NCBI GenBank assembly: GCA_964019165.1
Contig: OZ025267.1
Span: forward strand, 2,337,001-2,401,000
DNA length: 64,000 bases
Direction of reading: 5' to 3'
Origin: Mastigias papua
Taxonomy: Eukaryota > Cnidaria > Scyphozoa > Rhizostomeae > Mastigiidae
Shown in pieces: positions 28,647 to 64,000 of the stretch. The notes under the pieces were generated by a model that had not been told where the DNA came from, ran no database searches, and worked only from the letters and a program-made list of their open reading frames with translations. The translations under genes were made by a program, and so were the position numbers. The stretch's first letter is position 1; each line of letters opens with the position of its first letter.

Positions 28647-29055
28647 GGCAGTGTCTGTAACCAATAAAAGTAATTATTTCTATGAAGTCATAAATAGAAT
28701 TCCATAACATAAATGGAAATATGTTTATAATAAATGTTTCTTATGAAAACAAGGACATCATAATCCTTTGATTATTTTCAATACCCAATTTAAGAAACCA
28801 AGATTAGAGCTACCGCCCCCAATTGAAAAATGAAAATAAAAGAGAACAATCCATGAAACCATAAAATGTTTTATTAATAATAAACCATAAAATATGTTCC
28901 ATTAATAACGGAGTGGTTATATTATACCATAGGAAGATTTTTTTAAATTATATTAATAATTATTTTCCATTGTATTTAATCCATTTATTCTAAATTAATA
29001 TCATTACATTTATATCATATTATTTATTCCATTTTATTTATACTAGTCCTTTGTA

Positions 29056-29288
29056 ATCCATCTCATAAATCTATTTTATAAATCCATTTTATAAATCTAT
29101 TTTTATAAATTCATTTTATAACACCATTTTATAAATCTATTTTATAAATCCATTTTATAACACCATTTTTATAACACCATTTTATAAATCTAATTTATAA
29201 CACCATTTTATAAATCTATTTTATAATTTCATTTTATAAATCTAGTTTATAATTTCATTTTATAAATCTAATTTTATAAATCTATTTC
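29056..29288. repeat. Tandem ATTTTATAAA repeat zone in right TIR
   Basis: Mirror of 7795-8027. Confidence 0.9.
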
Positions 29289-29559
29289 ATAAAACTATTT
29301 CATTTACACCATTCATTCATTCACATTCAATTCTTGCCAATCATTTCATAAACCAGTCTATTATATTATTTTAATTTACTATTTTAATTTACTATTTTAA
29401 TAATCCATTCTTATACCTAATTTTATAATTCTGTTATTTTACATTTATTAAATTATACCATTATAATTTATTATAAATTATTCCATTTTTAATTTACACC
29501 CCTCTCTACCCCACTTTTACCCCATTTTTGCACCAGCTCATGCATATATCATTATATAT

Positions 29560-29565
29560 GGCACG
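29560..29565. repeat. Target-site duplication, right copy (GGCACG)
   Basis: Identical to 7518-7523 and directly next to the last base of the right TIR. Confidence 0.93.
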
Positions 29566-54198
<24,633 letters not shown>

Positions 54199-55714
54199 TC
54201 GATTAACTTTCGTTATTAAAGTTCTAATTTTCGACCGACAAGTAGATCGATCTATAAGCAGGATGCGCCATTCATTTTCGAGTTGGTCACTAAAGATTGG
54301 CATTTCATTTTCTCATACAACCTCTCTTGTACATCATTTAATTATTGATTTTTTGTCATAATATATTAGCACAAGCATACGTTTTTCAATTTAAAAGTAC
54401 GAGCCTTTGATATAGTTTTATGAATTTTGTATTGTATTTGTTCTAGTTTAGATGTTTGTACCACTTCATCTCTGTGAACTGTCTTCCTTATTAGCCAATG
54501 GTGTATGGAAGTATTTCTCCATTAGTATAACATATTGCATTGTAAATTATCAAAGTTTTTACTGTTTTCATCAACCTCGCAGGCTTTCGGATGCCCTCTT
54601 GTTGGGCGTGGAAATGTTTACGATATAGATCTTTGATAGCATTTGTGGTTTATGGGTCGAGGCGTGCAGTGCAACCTTAGAACTTTCTCAGCCTCGCCCA
54701 AACACCAAAGAAATTCCTCAGTTCCTCGCACAAACATAGTTACCACGAAAGAGTACTTAGCTTTACTCCCTAATTTTTCCTAATTCTAGCTAAAACACTT
54801 TTTCTTGTCGCCGAAATGTGGCCATCAAACCAACCCACCAGATTAGAGAATAGAGAATCGCTGCAGTGCTGGAAACTAGAGATAGACAGAGGTTGCTCTT
54901 CGGCCTTCTTCTGTTGTAGCTTAGATTGTGGACTTTGTCCAACTGCTTGGTTGCAGATAATTCAATCTTATTGGTCTTATCAATAGCCAATTCTATTGTG
55001 AAGTCTGATGAACGAATGGACACTTGACTCAAGTATCCTTACAGATATCCACCTCGAGAAGATTTTGTTTGCTTTATCAGTATATGTCAATATTTGGTAC
55101 CATTTCGTCAAATGGGGCTCACCCATCTTAATAGTATTCACCAGTTTTTGTATTCACCAGAATTATTACTGAATTTCACAAAGTAGGATATGATTTATTT
55201 GTCCATTGCATCTCATTAGCTAAAGTCCTATTTCAAAGATTTTCAAATATTCTCAAGTTGTTATTTCGTATTTAAATATTTTTGCTTCAAGCCGTAGTAT
55301 CTTCTTTGGTTAACTGGAAATTACATATTATTATCAGAGGACATGTAATCGAAAATACTATACGTCATTTTCAGAATCAGGAATTGTATTAGCTTTGGTA
55401 TTTATGCATCATTTTATGCACCATTACCTCTATTTTAATGCTTAGTCCTTTCAGATACCTTATGCTCACAACTACAGCCCGAAGCACCTACACCCACAGG
55501 CTGCTTGCACATAACTTCTATCCAGAGGTACACCTTGTAAACTTTCCCGTGTACTTTTTGAAAGGAAATTGGGGTATAGTCTATATTTTGTTTTGTATTT
55601 GTAGCTGGACAAAGAGGATTGCCCCTGTTGGCCAGTGACCTCTATCTGCAATGATAAACGTCTTCTCTTCTGCCACATAACGACCAAGATAGACTTGGGA
55701 AAAATTATTTGTGT

Positions 55715-56032
55715 ATCTTAAGTCTTCGAATTAGCCCCACGGGAGCTTGTTTATTCCTTATACTCTTTGAATGGGTGTCTATATGGGGGAGAGCTTATTC
55801 GAGTGGGGCCTAGAAAGTTTTCTGACACACTGAGCATCTAAAGCTTATTTTTGTTCATTGTATGAAAAGAACAATCTAAGTATAAGCATCAGTCTGCTGC
55901 GAAGTGGTTGTCATATTCTGTGATAGAAGCGTATTGGGGGGGGGTGGAACTTATTAACACTTTGAAGTTCTTGCATGGGAGCTTTTTCGAACAGAGGGGG
56001 GGGGACAAATGTTTGGATTTACGGTGCTGTTT
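55715..56032. mobile_element. Degenerate MITE copy (TTCGAATTAGCCCC ends)
   Basis: Starts CTTCGAATTAGCCCCACGGGAGCTT and ends near GGGGGACAAATGTTTGGATTTACGGT. The layout and ends match 50826-51092 with many changes. Confidence 0.6.
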
Positions 56033-57714
56033 TGATGCCTCTGTGATTAACACAGTCGGCATTATCATTTTACAATAGAATATAGATGCAATATGTTTGC
56101 AAGAATCTGTCGCATATTCTGTCATAAGTTTAAAACCCAAGGACTTAACAAAAGACACTTGCATAATCTGCTGTATTCTAATAGAAAAAGCAGCATGTTT
56201 TCTTCTCCCATATGTTTCATCTTAAAATGTGAATTTTAGGTCCATGACTCTGCCCCATGCCAATTAAATAGTTTATCAATCAGGTAGAAATGTTGTAGCG
56301 TTTATTCAAGCACAAAATTTCAAGAGAGAGGGCATTATTGGGTCCCCCAGTTGTGAAAACTACTCTGGGCCCCAAAACCAATCTCACCTCAATAAATATG
56401 TTAACTGGATAGCCACACCCGGATACCCCTGCATCATGACACTTTTTGAAACTAGTTCACCACAAAATCACTCAGCTTACGTGGTTATGAGTAATAATAC
56501 CTCGATTTTATTGGAGTTTGGATGTTTGTTTACTCTCTTTACAGTTGTTTTCATCTTCTTTGAACCTGGCCGATCCAATCTGATAAAGGGTATAATCAAA
56601 TATTGGAACGATTTTGATGACGTACTAGAAATGCTTTTACGCCTTAATATACCTGATAGATCAGAAAGACCCAGAGTTAAGTACGTTGTGCTAGCCTGAG
56701 AGTACATATGAATATTATCGTTGTGAATTACACGCCTTTTTTATAAGAAACCTAGCACAAAGCCTATTTCTAAAAGTCACTTATTTTTGGACCTCTTTTG
56801 ACCGCAGTTTAGTACTATGAGCTTCTTAATAGTACCTTCATTTAAACTGTACACTCATTGATATAGACATTGTTAAGTATCCTGTGTTGGGACAAGGCAA
56901 TATGGCCACTGCAAATTTCACTGAAAGCCCGTCACTCTTTACAAGGATTACACAACAATTCATCTGAATTTGGCATCTTTTTCTCAGTTGTTTGCAATAA
57001 CAAACATTTTGGGAATTGAAAAAAGCTCTGTAGGTATGTTTTCCTTAACTTGCATTGTGGATTCCATGCAAGATGAGTTGGTGTATGTTTTTTTGTAAGA
57101 AACCCTGTTTATAAGAAACCTAGTCCTAGACACTCTAAAATTTAAGAAACTTTTCGAATTACAGGGAAAGAGTTAAGAAGCTGTAGAACTTTCGTGGTTT
57201 AAGAGACTTCAGAAGACAATGTTTTACGATATGGTTTCATTTCCACTGCAATTTTTTTCATTGAATTAAGAAACTTTTAAGAAGCTTTTAGAACTAAAAT
57301 GCGGCCAAAAATTAAGGAACTTTCACTACTAGGTCTTGAGCTAGGTTTCTTATAACAAATATTGCATGTCTTTTTACAAGAAATCTTTTTTCGCCCAGTA
57401 CTGAAACGTCTTAGCTTTTTCATGATTTCGATACTTAAAAATCTTTCTGAAGGCTTTCTTTGCAAGAATATTCGAGTTTGTGTACTATTGCAGTGTTACA
57501 CAAAAATACAAGCACTGAACAAATATAGCACTGAAATACATACATGCATTATTACAGGAAATCTATGAAAATTAAGCAAAAGAGACGCTTGTTTGCTTCA
57601 AAATTGGAATTTTAAACTTTCTCGGGTCTCACAAATCCACTACTGAACTTTCTTAACTTTTGAGTAGCTGAGTACTGCTATGCAATAAACCACTTCTAAA
57701 AAACAGCGTTTAAG

Positions 57715-57860
57715 CCTGGTTTCCATAAAGCTCTTTCTTGTCTTTTCTAGTCTTTTCTAGTCTTTCCTGAGTACGAAAGACAAGGAAAGAGCCGTGTCTT
57801 TTGCAGTCTTTAGCCTGGTTTCCATAAAGCTTTTTTTTTGTCATTTCTTGTCTTTACTGG
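57715..57860. repeat. Local duplication AGCCTGGTTTCCATAAAGCT
   Basis: The same 20-bp unit followed by CTTGTC/TTTGTC and TTTCT(A/T)GTC occurs twice about 98 bp apart (about 57713 and 57811), with CTAGTCTTTTCTAGTCTTTCCT in between. Confidence 0.7.
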
Positions 57861-60848
57861 ATAGCCTTGACATCGAAGTGAAGATTTTTGTTGTATAGTC
57901 CACCAATAGACTTTACTCCTTAGTGCTAGTAATGTGTCAAAGTCTAGGTAAGCTGGCTTTATTTCGACGCCATTTTTGGCACAGATTATCAATACTGTAC
58001 ATGGGCGTAGGGGGACTTTAAATTTAGGGGGGTGCAAGCTGGCTTCCCGAATCACTCCTCTGTTGCTAAATTAGTTGGTGTCCAGACGCATTGAACTACA
58101 GCCCCCCAGCTCCCCACCTCCTACGCTTATGATACTGTATGTCCTGCTCTTTAGACCCTACTCATACTCAGAGCCGATTCAAGTGGTACTTGCCATAAGC
58201 AGCTTGGAGAGATCTCGTATTTTCATATTTACACTCTTTTTATAAAAACATAGTCTATAAGAATGCTAAGGCTAAAGGTCATTGAAATTTAAGAATTATC
58301 TGAATAATGCAAAGCTCAAGCTCAGTGACGACTTTGATTTTATCATTGATTTGAGTTTTTAGAAAACAAAACAAGTGTGAATTTTCACTTATACAGTCAA
58401 AACTATTATGCTACAATGCGACTCTGGAAACTCTTCATGCGAGCGTCCGTTACACACTTTTTATTATCTGTATCAATATGTCTGGCATGAGTTCTAATCG
58501 TTCTTCTCCGGAAGAAAGTGTGATGGGTAGTAGACAAGCTTAGCAGTACTGCAATGGAAATGAATGGTGAGTGTTTCTCGTAGAATATGATGTAATACAC
58601 AGTTTTTAAAGGGAAGCCACTCTTTTGCCTGAGCCTCAATTTTCTTAACTTTCCCTGAGATTGAGGCTGAGAGATTTTCTTAAGATTTTCTTAACTTTAG
58701 CTGCAGTAAACTGGCTAAATGAAGTTACCATTACTTGTTATAAAGCGTTTGATCTTTGTTATCCAAGATTATCAAAGAAAAACTTAGATCTTTGTAAGGG
58801 AGCTTGCAAAGAATGAGCTAATGTTGATTTCTGGCACTTAAAAAAGATGAGGCTTGGAAATTGAGCCTTGTGATTTTCTTAACATTTTCTTAGCTTTTGG
58901 TCTTTTGAGCCTCATTTTTTATAACCTTCTGTCTTATATAAAATCTTGTAGTAAGTAGTAAACATCAAAATCAGGTATGAGATTGTATACAGATGAAGTG
59001 AACATTTCATATCAAGCAAACATTACACCTCGGGTTCAATGGTGGGGCCACGAGGGAATGGGGGGCATGTCCCTATAGTTTTCGTCAAGAACAATTTGTA
59101 GTTCATCAGAATTCGAGAAGGAAAAGTTTAAAGAGGTGCAGTCAGATTTCTATCGAAATGTAACTGAATGTTATGTTATATCATTACTGTGTTTGCTACC
59201 TTTTAGTGACTGTACCGAAGGGCGTGGCCAAAACATGGCTTGGTCACCAAGTCTTCCTGATTCTGTGGTGGCTGGCCCCGCTCTGTTATCTGGGCAAGAT
59301 TTTATCGAAGAGTAACTATCAAATCTGAGGAAAAATTCTACCCACTTGTAGGGATGTGTCGACTAGGGAGTGTGTGGAGGTCACACCGCAGTATCTATGA
59401 ATCCTTTTGAAAAGTTGGTCATGCAGCAGGAAATTATAAGTAATTGGGGAGCTTGACTAAGTTTCAACATGCTATTCATTTATTCTCTTGGTCATGGTTA
59501 TCGATAGTCAAATCTCTTTTTGAGATATTGCAAGTAACTTGCTGTTACTAGCCACCACCATCATTGTTTCCTTGTGTCCTGGAAAATACAGTTGATCAAA
59601 ATATGATAGGTGGTCACTTTTCGAACGCAATCCCCTTCAAGCGAAATTGTCTAAGCACACCCCTTCGTATTAGTGGAAAATAGAAACATTTGCTGAATGT
59701 TCCGTTCCGCCATCGTCTTGCGTGTCAACCCATATTTTAGATAACTGAGGCAGTCTAGACATCAAAAATAAAACAAGTTGTTGTTGACAGCTTATCATCT
59801 TTATTATATTTGAGGCAGACCTCGTGACTAAAACTCTACCTTCACATTGTTAACTCAACCATATGATATTTTGCTCTGGTGACTTTTCCATTCTCCGTTA
59901 AAGGCATCGCGTTGTACGAGGTCCGAAGACCATTACTAGGTAAGCAGCTTATTTTGGTAAGTTTCATGGTATGTCTCGCTTCCTGTTTGAAGTGATGCCT
60001 ATAAAATGGACGGGGGACTGGGGGGACTGTAGCTCCTCCACTTTTATAGTGAATGTACGCGTTTTAACACCCTTTATATCCCTGAAATGTTTATCTGTCC
60101 ACTCGAGCCCCCCACCCAAAATGTTGCTCCGCCACCGCTGTATAAGCGAGAGCATAAATACATTTCATGAGACTAACTAAATTCTGTTGAATTATCATAT
60201 CAGCTTGCAGTTATTTACACACTTTTTTCACGAGAATACCAAACTTTTTCACTGAGACTCAATTTTATATTGTTTGATTTTGAACCTAAGAGTGTTCGCA
60301 AACTATTCTTATGTTTTAGCGATTTCGAGCACTATTTCTCGCATAGACTATATTCCTATAGGAAAAAGTATATAACTGACACTTCCTTTAAGTTTTGCTC
60401 GGACGCATCATGGTGTAACGAGTTCCAGACAGGATAAGTGAAGCATTAACGAAGCTTGAGCCTTGCAGTATTCTTAAAGTATTCTTAAATTTCAGAGAAT
60501 TAGAGCCTTAATAGTCTTGTAGACTGTATTCTTATAAAACAGCCTATGAAATGCAGATAAAGTCGTGAACAGGGGTGCACTGGTGGGTCTTCCCCAAACT
60601 TGCTACTTGATGAAAGAGGCCGGTATTAGTAATTAATATTTAGTTTCATTAACTATCAAGTTGTAGGACAAGAATCAACAAAGTACCTAAGGGTAATAGG
60701 GGGTCCGTGAAGACAATAGGCATAGTGGGCTCAGCAGCTACCCCTGGTTGTGAGTGTATCTGCTACGTTAGGGCCTAGAGCCACCAAGAAGCCCGGGAGG
60801 AGACGTTTTTGGTAAGCGCGCGATCTCAAGTGACTAGGACAGCGAGTT

Positions 60849-60873
60849 GGTTCGTTCGTTCGTTCGTTCGTTC
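60849..60873. repeat. (GTTC)n simple repeat
   Basis: About six GTTC units in a row. Confidence 0.9.
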
Positions 60874-61377
60874 CCGCGCGCATCCACAAGTATTCTAACG
60901 GAGATTCCGTTAACCTAGCACACCATGAGCGTGGAAACTGCTTGACATAGGTCAGGTAACATGACATCAACATACCTGGTGATATTTGGCGACATTGATT
61001 GCCGACGTTGGTCGCTAACGTCGGTGATTGACTCGTCTCCAGCGTAAGAGCTCAGTTGTATTGCAGAGACTTGTTAGAGAATACTTACTCAGAGATTCGC
61101 TAGCTGAACAGACTGCAATATACCAATGCACTTTTCAGCAAATATTTAGCGTAAAATGGTATCAACTGGGAAAGTAAATTTAGTGCTCCTTGCAAGCAGA
61201 CGTGTTTCTATAAGAATTAATATTCTGTTCAATAGGATTATGTAGGATTCTGTGCTAAAGGGACTAGCCTGATAAAGAGACCGATGATGGAACTTTTCGA
61301 CTTTGACCATTTTCACCACTGCAAAACATCCAGCGTCAGGAAGCTGGTTCTATCTGTTGTAGTTGAATTCTCATGAA

Positions 61378-61607
61378 GTGTATGCAATCCATGTAGCTGA
61401 GTGTATGCAACCCATGTAGCTGAGTGTATGCAATCCATGTAGCTGAGTGTATGCAATCCATGTAGCTGAGTGTATGCAATCCATGTAGCTGAGTGTATGC
61501 AATCCATGTAGCTGAGTGTATGCAATCCATGTAGCTGAGTGTATGCAATCCATGTAGCTGAGTGTATGCAATCCATGTAGCTGAGTGTATGCAATCCATG
61601 TAACTCA
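61378..61607. repeat. 23-bp minisatellite, 10 copies
   Basis: The unit GTGTATGCAATCCATGTAGC (then TGA) is repeated head to tail ten times at exact 23-bp steps from 61378. Copy 2 has one C for T and copy 10 ends AACTCA. Because 23 is not a multiple of three, each reverse frame reads through all copies as a 23-residue peptide repeat. This explains the three overlapping ORFs here, and none is likely to be a gene. Confidence 0.96.
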
Positions 61608-62035
61608 GTGGTGCATGACTCGTAGAAAGTGTATGAGATTGGTATAATTTTTACTGATTTCTTGCTATTGATTTTTGTGACTTTTGTGATTATTTGTGAT
61701 TTTATGATCTTTTTGTGATATTTGGTTATTTTTCGTATTATTTTGGATATCTTTTTTGACCTTTTTCTGATTTTTGTGATGTTTTGTTATTGGTTTTTGA
61801 GATTTTTGTTATTTCTTGGTGATTTTTAGACTAGGTGTACCAGATTTTTGCAAGTAATATGCCCCTCGCATGTAGCAGGAGTTTCACAGAGGGATTTTGG
61901 TTGAGGTTTTAGTGCTTGCCCACTTACAACGCTTTCTTGCTTCTGTACTGCTTTTTAAAACTTGCTTTGTGAAGAATCCCCGAGCCCCTTGGCTATTTTC
62001 CAACTGTAAGTGCCCCTTCCTGTGAGAGAGAATTT

Positions 62036-62139
62036 ATGACGTATGCCCACAATGCACTGTTGTTTCCTCTCAAGCATGAAATCGATCCAATCGACTGCAG
62101 GGAAGAAGGCCGACGGACGTTGCTGTATCTTGCGAACAG
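62036..62139 (+). CDS. Possible first coding exon of an unrecognised gene
   Basis: The ATG at 62036 reads MTYAHNALLFPLKHEIDPID and then CREEGRRTLLYLAN before a GTAGCC donor in phase 2. I do not recognise the protein. Support comes only from the clean join to the next exon. Confidence 0.4.
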
Positions 62140-62239
62140 GTAGCCGCGTGGAAAAAGCGTGTGGCTTTACGATAAAGTTATTTACCTTTCACTTCTAATG
62201 CCTCGAAGAGCTTGTAGTTATTCCATATCTACTTTTCAG

Positions 62240-62389
62240 CAAGTTTTCGCCATTTCTGAAACTTTTCAAAAGTGTCCAAATGCACGAATCGGGAGTGGAC
62301 CTCGGCTTTGATCTGCTCGAAGATCTTGAGGCACAGTTAAACAATTGTTACACGTTGAAGTCAAAACCTTTGATCAAAGTGGAGCTGGG
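62240..62389 (+). CDS. Possible second exon of the same gene
   Basis: After TACTTTTCAG it reads SKFSPFLKLFKSVQMHESGV and then DLGFDLLEDLEAQLNNCYTL up to a GTAAGA donor. The helical, non-repetitive sequence and good splice sites favour a real exon. The family is unknown. Confidence 0.45.
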
Positions 62390-64000
62390 GTAAGATTTAC
62401 TCATTTTTTGCTATTTGACTTTATATAGTTATGCATAAATCATTTTCATAATAGGTAAGTTCTTTGCGTGTGCACACGATTATGTTGAACTGGCGGAGTA
62501 AAGATGTTTTGAATTAGGTTTCAATGTATCATTTGGTAAAACATAGATTTTTCAGGCCTTAACATGTCCAGAAAATGCATGGTTATTTACATAAGGACGT
62601 CGGTCTCATCAAATCCTGTGCAGGCAATATTTACACTTATTGGATCATTTAGGAAAATGTCTTCCTTCCTCTCTATCAAAGAGCCAAACCTCCATGCTGG
62701 ATTGGGCATGATATCACAGACTTCGAAAGATATTTTGATTTTGAGGTCTACAATAAGCCTATCGACTCATGATTGTAAGTGGAATGTAATTTTGGCTAGC
62801 CGTCTTACAAGAGGTCATGATTATTGTCCTGCGAACGATCGCTAATGGTTTCAACCGGAGAGAAGTTACAAGATATTCCCCCGTAATTCGGAGCACTATT
62901 TTTGTAGTTAGTAACGAGTTTCGGTAGACAGAAGTCTGAAATTAGAATTCCTTGAAGTCCACATTGCCCTCCGTATTGTAACTTCCCGCACAGTTTATTT
63001 CCGTTTTACTGTTGGTAAGGTTGGTTGGTTACATCCCTTCCCCTCCCTGGTTCCTGAGACAAAACCACGAATGCCAGTAACAAAAATAACTTTTTAGTTA
63101 ACAATATCAGTCTATGTTCCCAGCGATTAATAGTATCCTTGCCTTGCTTTACGTCATCAACCTTTGAATAGTGAACTTTCACTCTACTAATCCTGGTATT
63201 GTTTGAGGTTCTGTGGAAACTCATAAGATATTTGTGCTTTGTACATTTATCCCATAACAAGTAAACCACAAGTTGATGATGTCATTTGATATATTTGGCA
63301 GTGAGGCCAATCAAAATCCTCTGTTCTGTTAAAAGTATGGCATACACTATCCTGTTTTGAGTATAGATTTACAAAACATCAAACTAAAGCATGTTTCCTA
63401 AGAAACTCTAAAGGAAATTTTGATACTGAAATTTCAACTACTGGGCTAAAATAACTTTCTTGCAGAATAAAGAGTGCTTCTGAAGTGAGCTAGATGGTAT
63501 TCTGAGGAACAGGATTTGGTTTTCTATTCATGATGTTATTTACATAGACAATATTTCTCACGATCTGCCAGTTTTCATTTTTTTCCACCAAAAACAAGAG
63601 TAATATCCTAGCTTTGATTTAATCTTTCCTTTTGTGTTCAGTTTGTTCATCAGATATTGTCAACCAAGTATATGACTGCACCAAATATCATCAGCATGCT
63701 TTACTTTATATTAAATTATTTAAAAATTTTGTTAGCAACAGCTGTCTTTTATCATGCAAATTAAATCTTCTTCAGTAGGCTTAGTTTTGTCCTTCATTTG
63801 AGGATAATCCCTGTTCAGATTCTTTTAAAGTATTTAGTCTGTCAAATAGTGTATCATGGCTATTTTTGGCCACAGTGCCAATGAACACACACATACACAC
63901 ACCCACAGACACAACCATGCTCAGATGCAGGGTCACACAAACATGGCACCCATTAGTTATATTTGTATATGCATGTTGTAGTAATATGCCTACACATGCA
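62390..64000. other. Host DNA without recognised feature
   Basis: Nothing convincing is seen apart from a short ACACAC tract near 63890. It is probably intron of the gene begun at 62036. Confidence 0.4.

Larger units (their letters stand above)
7524..29559. mobile_element. Complete Polinton/Maverick-type virus-like element (22,036 bp)
   Basis: The element has a 6-bp duplication outside, 1,618-bp inverted repeats and the diagnostic gene set inside: rve integrase, protein-primed PolB, A32-like packaging ATPase, adenain-like protease, major and minor capsid proteins. Base composition is sharply more AT-rich than the flanks. No gene of the core set shows an internal stop or break, although the integrase and protease reading frames run open upstream of their first ATG. 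Most genes run rightward (9196-24961); three run leftward (24933-27902). Extra cargo (ankyrin-repeat proteins, fibre-like protein, two PLA2-like proteins, VLTF3-like protein) goes beyond the usual minimum. The capsid genes suggest that it can form virions like polintoviruses/adintoviruses; that is inference. Confidence 0.96.
27942..29559 (-). repeat. Right terminal inverted repeat (1,618 bp)
   Basis: It is the reverse complement of 7524-9141, ending CATATATCATTATATAT at the duplicated target site. It has the same length and the same internal hairpins (28217-28254, 28508-28550, 28567-28646) and tandem zone. Confidence 0.95.
54199..62035. other. Intergenic host DNA with repeat debris
   Basis: No spliced gene recognised. 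It holds MITE remnants, TTTAAGAAAC-rich and TTTTCTAGTC-rich blocks, a (GTTC)n tract and a 23-bp minisatellite. The ORF at 56436-56699 has one hydrophobic segment but no domain and no supporting splice pattern. Confidence 0.5.

Noticed and set aside
56436..56699. 87-codon ORF with a hydrophobic segment
   Set aside because: No domain, no repeat of the pattern and no clear splice partner; could be chance.
61313..61599. Three overlapping repeat-peptide ORFs
   Set aside because: They are the three readings of the 23-bp minisatellite.
61378..61607. CRISPR-like array
   Set aside because: Units are directly adjacent with no spacers, in an animal genome.
62556..62845. Third exon of the unrecognised gene after TTTTTCAG
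   Set aside because: In the phase required by the preceding exon a stop codon follows almost at once.

Overview
The window is animal nuclear DNA carrying one complete, AT-rich Polinton/Maverick-type integrated virus-like element. The host is a metazoan: there are long spliced genes, tRNA-derived SINE-like and non-LTR retrotransposon pieces, MITEs and long dinucleotide tracts. The repeat types suggest a marine invertebrate, perhaps a cnidarian, but the sequence alone does not settle this.

Left host flank (1-7517): the 5' part of a minus-strand mitochondrial carrier gene of the SLC25A33/36 (pyrimidine nucleotide) type. Five coding exons with matching splice phases run from the ATG at 6223 down to 1799; the rest lies beyond position 1.

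Element (7524-29559, 22,036 bp): it is flanked by a 6-bp target-site duplication GGCACG (7518-7523 and 29560-29565) and bounded by 1,618-bp terminal inverted repeats of equal length that look identical wherever compared. Inside, rightward genes encode an ankyrin-repeat protein, a packaging ATPase, two zinc-ribbon proteins (one fused to a phospholipase A2-like domain), an rve integrase, protein-primed DNA polymerase B, two charged proteins of unknown role, a penton-like minor capsid protein, two membrane-active/core-like proteins, a major capsid protein, an adenain-like cysteine protease, a LamG-like attachment protein, a fibre-like protein with adenovirus-type shaft repeats, and a second PLA2-like protein. 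Leftward genes near the right end encode a VLTF3-like zinc-ribbon protein and two large ankyrin-repeat proteins. This set covers integration, replication, packaging, capsid building, maturation, receptor binding, membrane breach and possibly its own late transcription. A 17-nt AT motif directly abutting several start codons looks like an element-specific promoter.

Right host flank (29560-64000): a plus-strand RhoGAP gene of the ARHGAP22/24/25 (FilGAP) type, with the C-terminal part of a PH domain, the whole RhoGAP domain with its arginine finger, a Ser/Thr-rich linker and a C-terminal coiled coil, in 12 phase-consistent exons from 33210 to the stop at 54198. Its introns hold a 5'-truncated LINE (minus strand), a decayed LINE, a foldback element, a MITE and AT/AC microsatellites. 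Beyond it are a SINE-free intergenic stretch with MITE remnants, a 23-bp minisatellite and two possible first exons of an unrecognised gene (62036-62389). The Polinton sits between the divergently oriented carrier and RhoGAP genes, about 1.3 kb upstream of the carrier's start codon.
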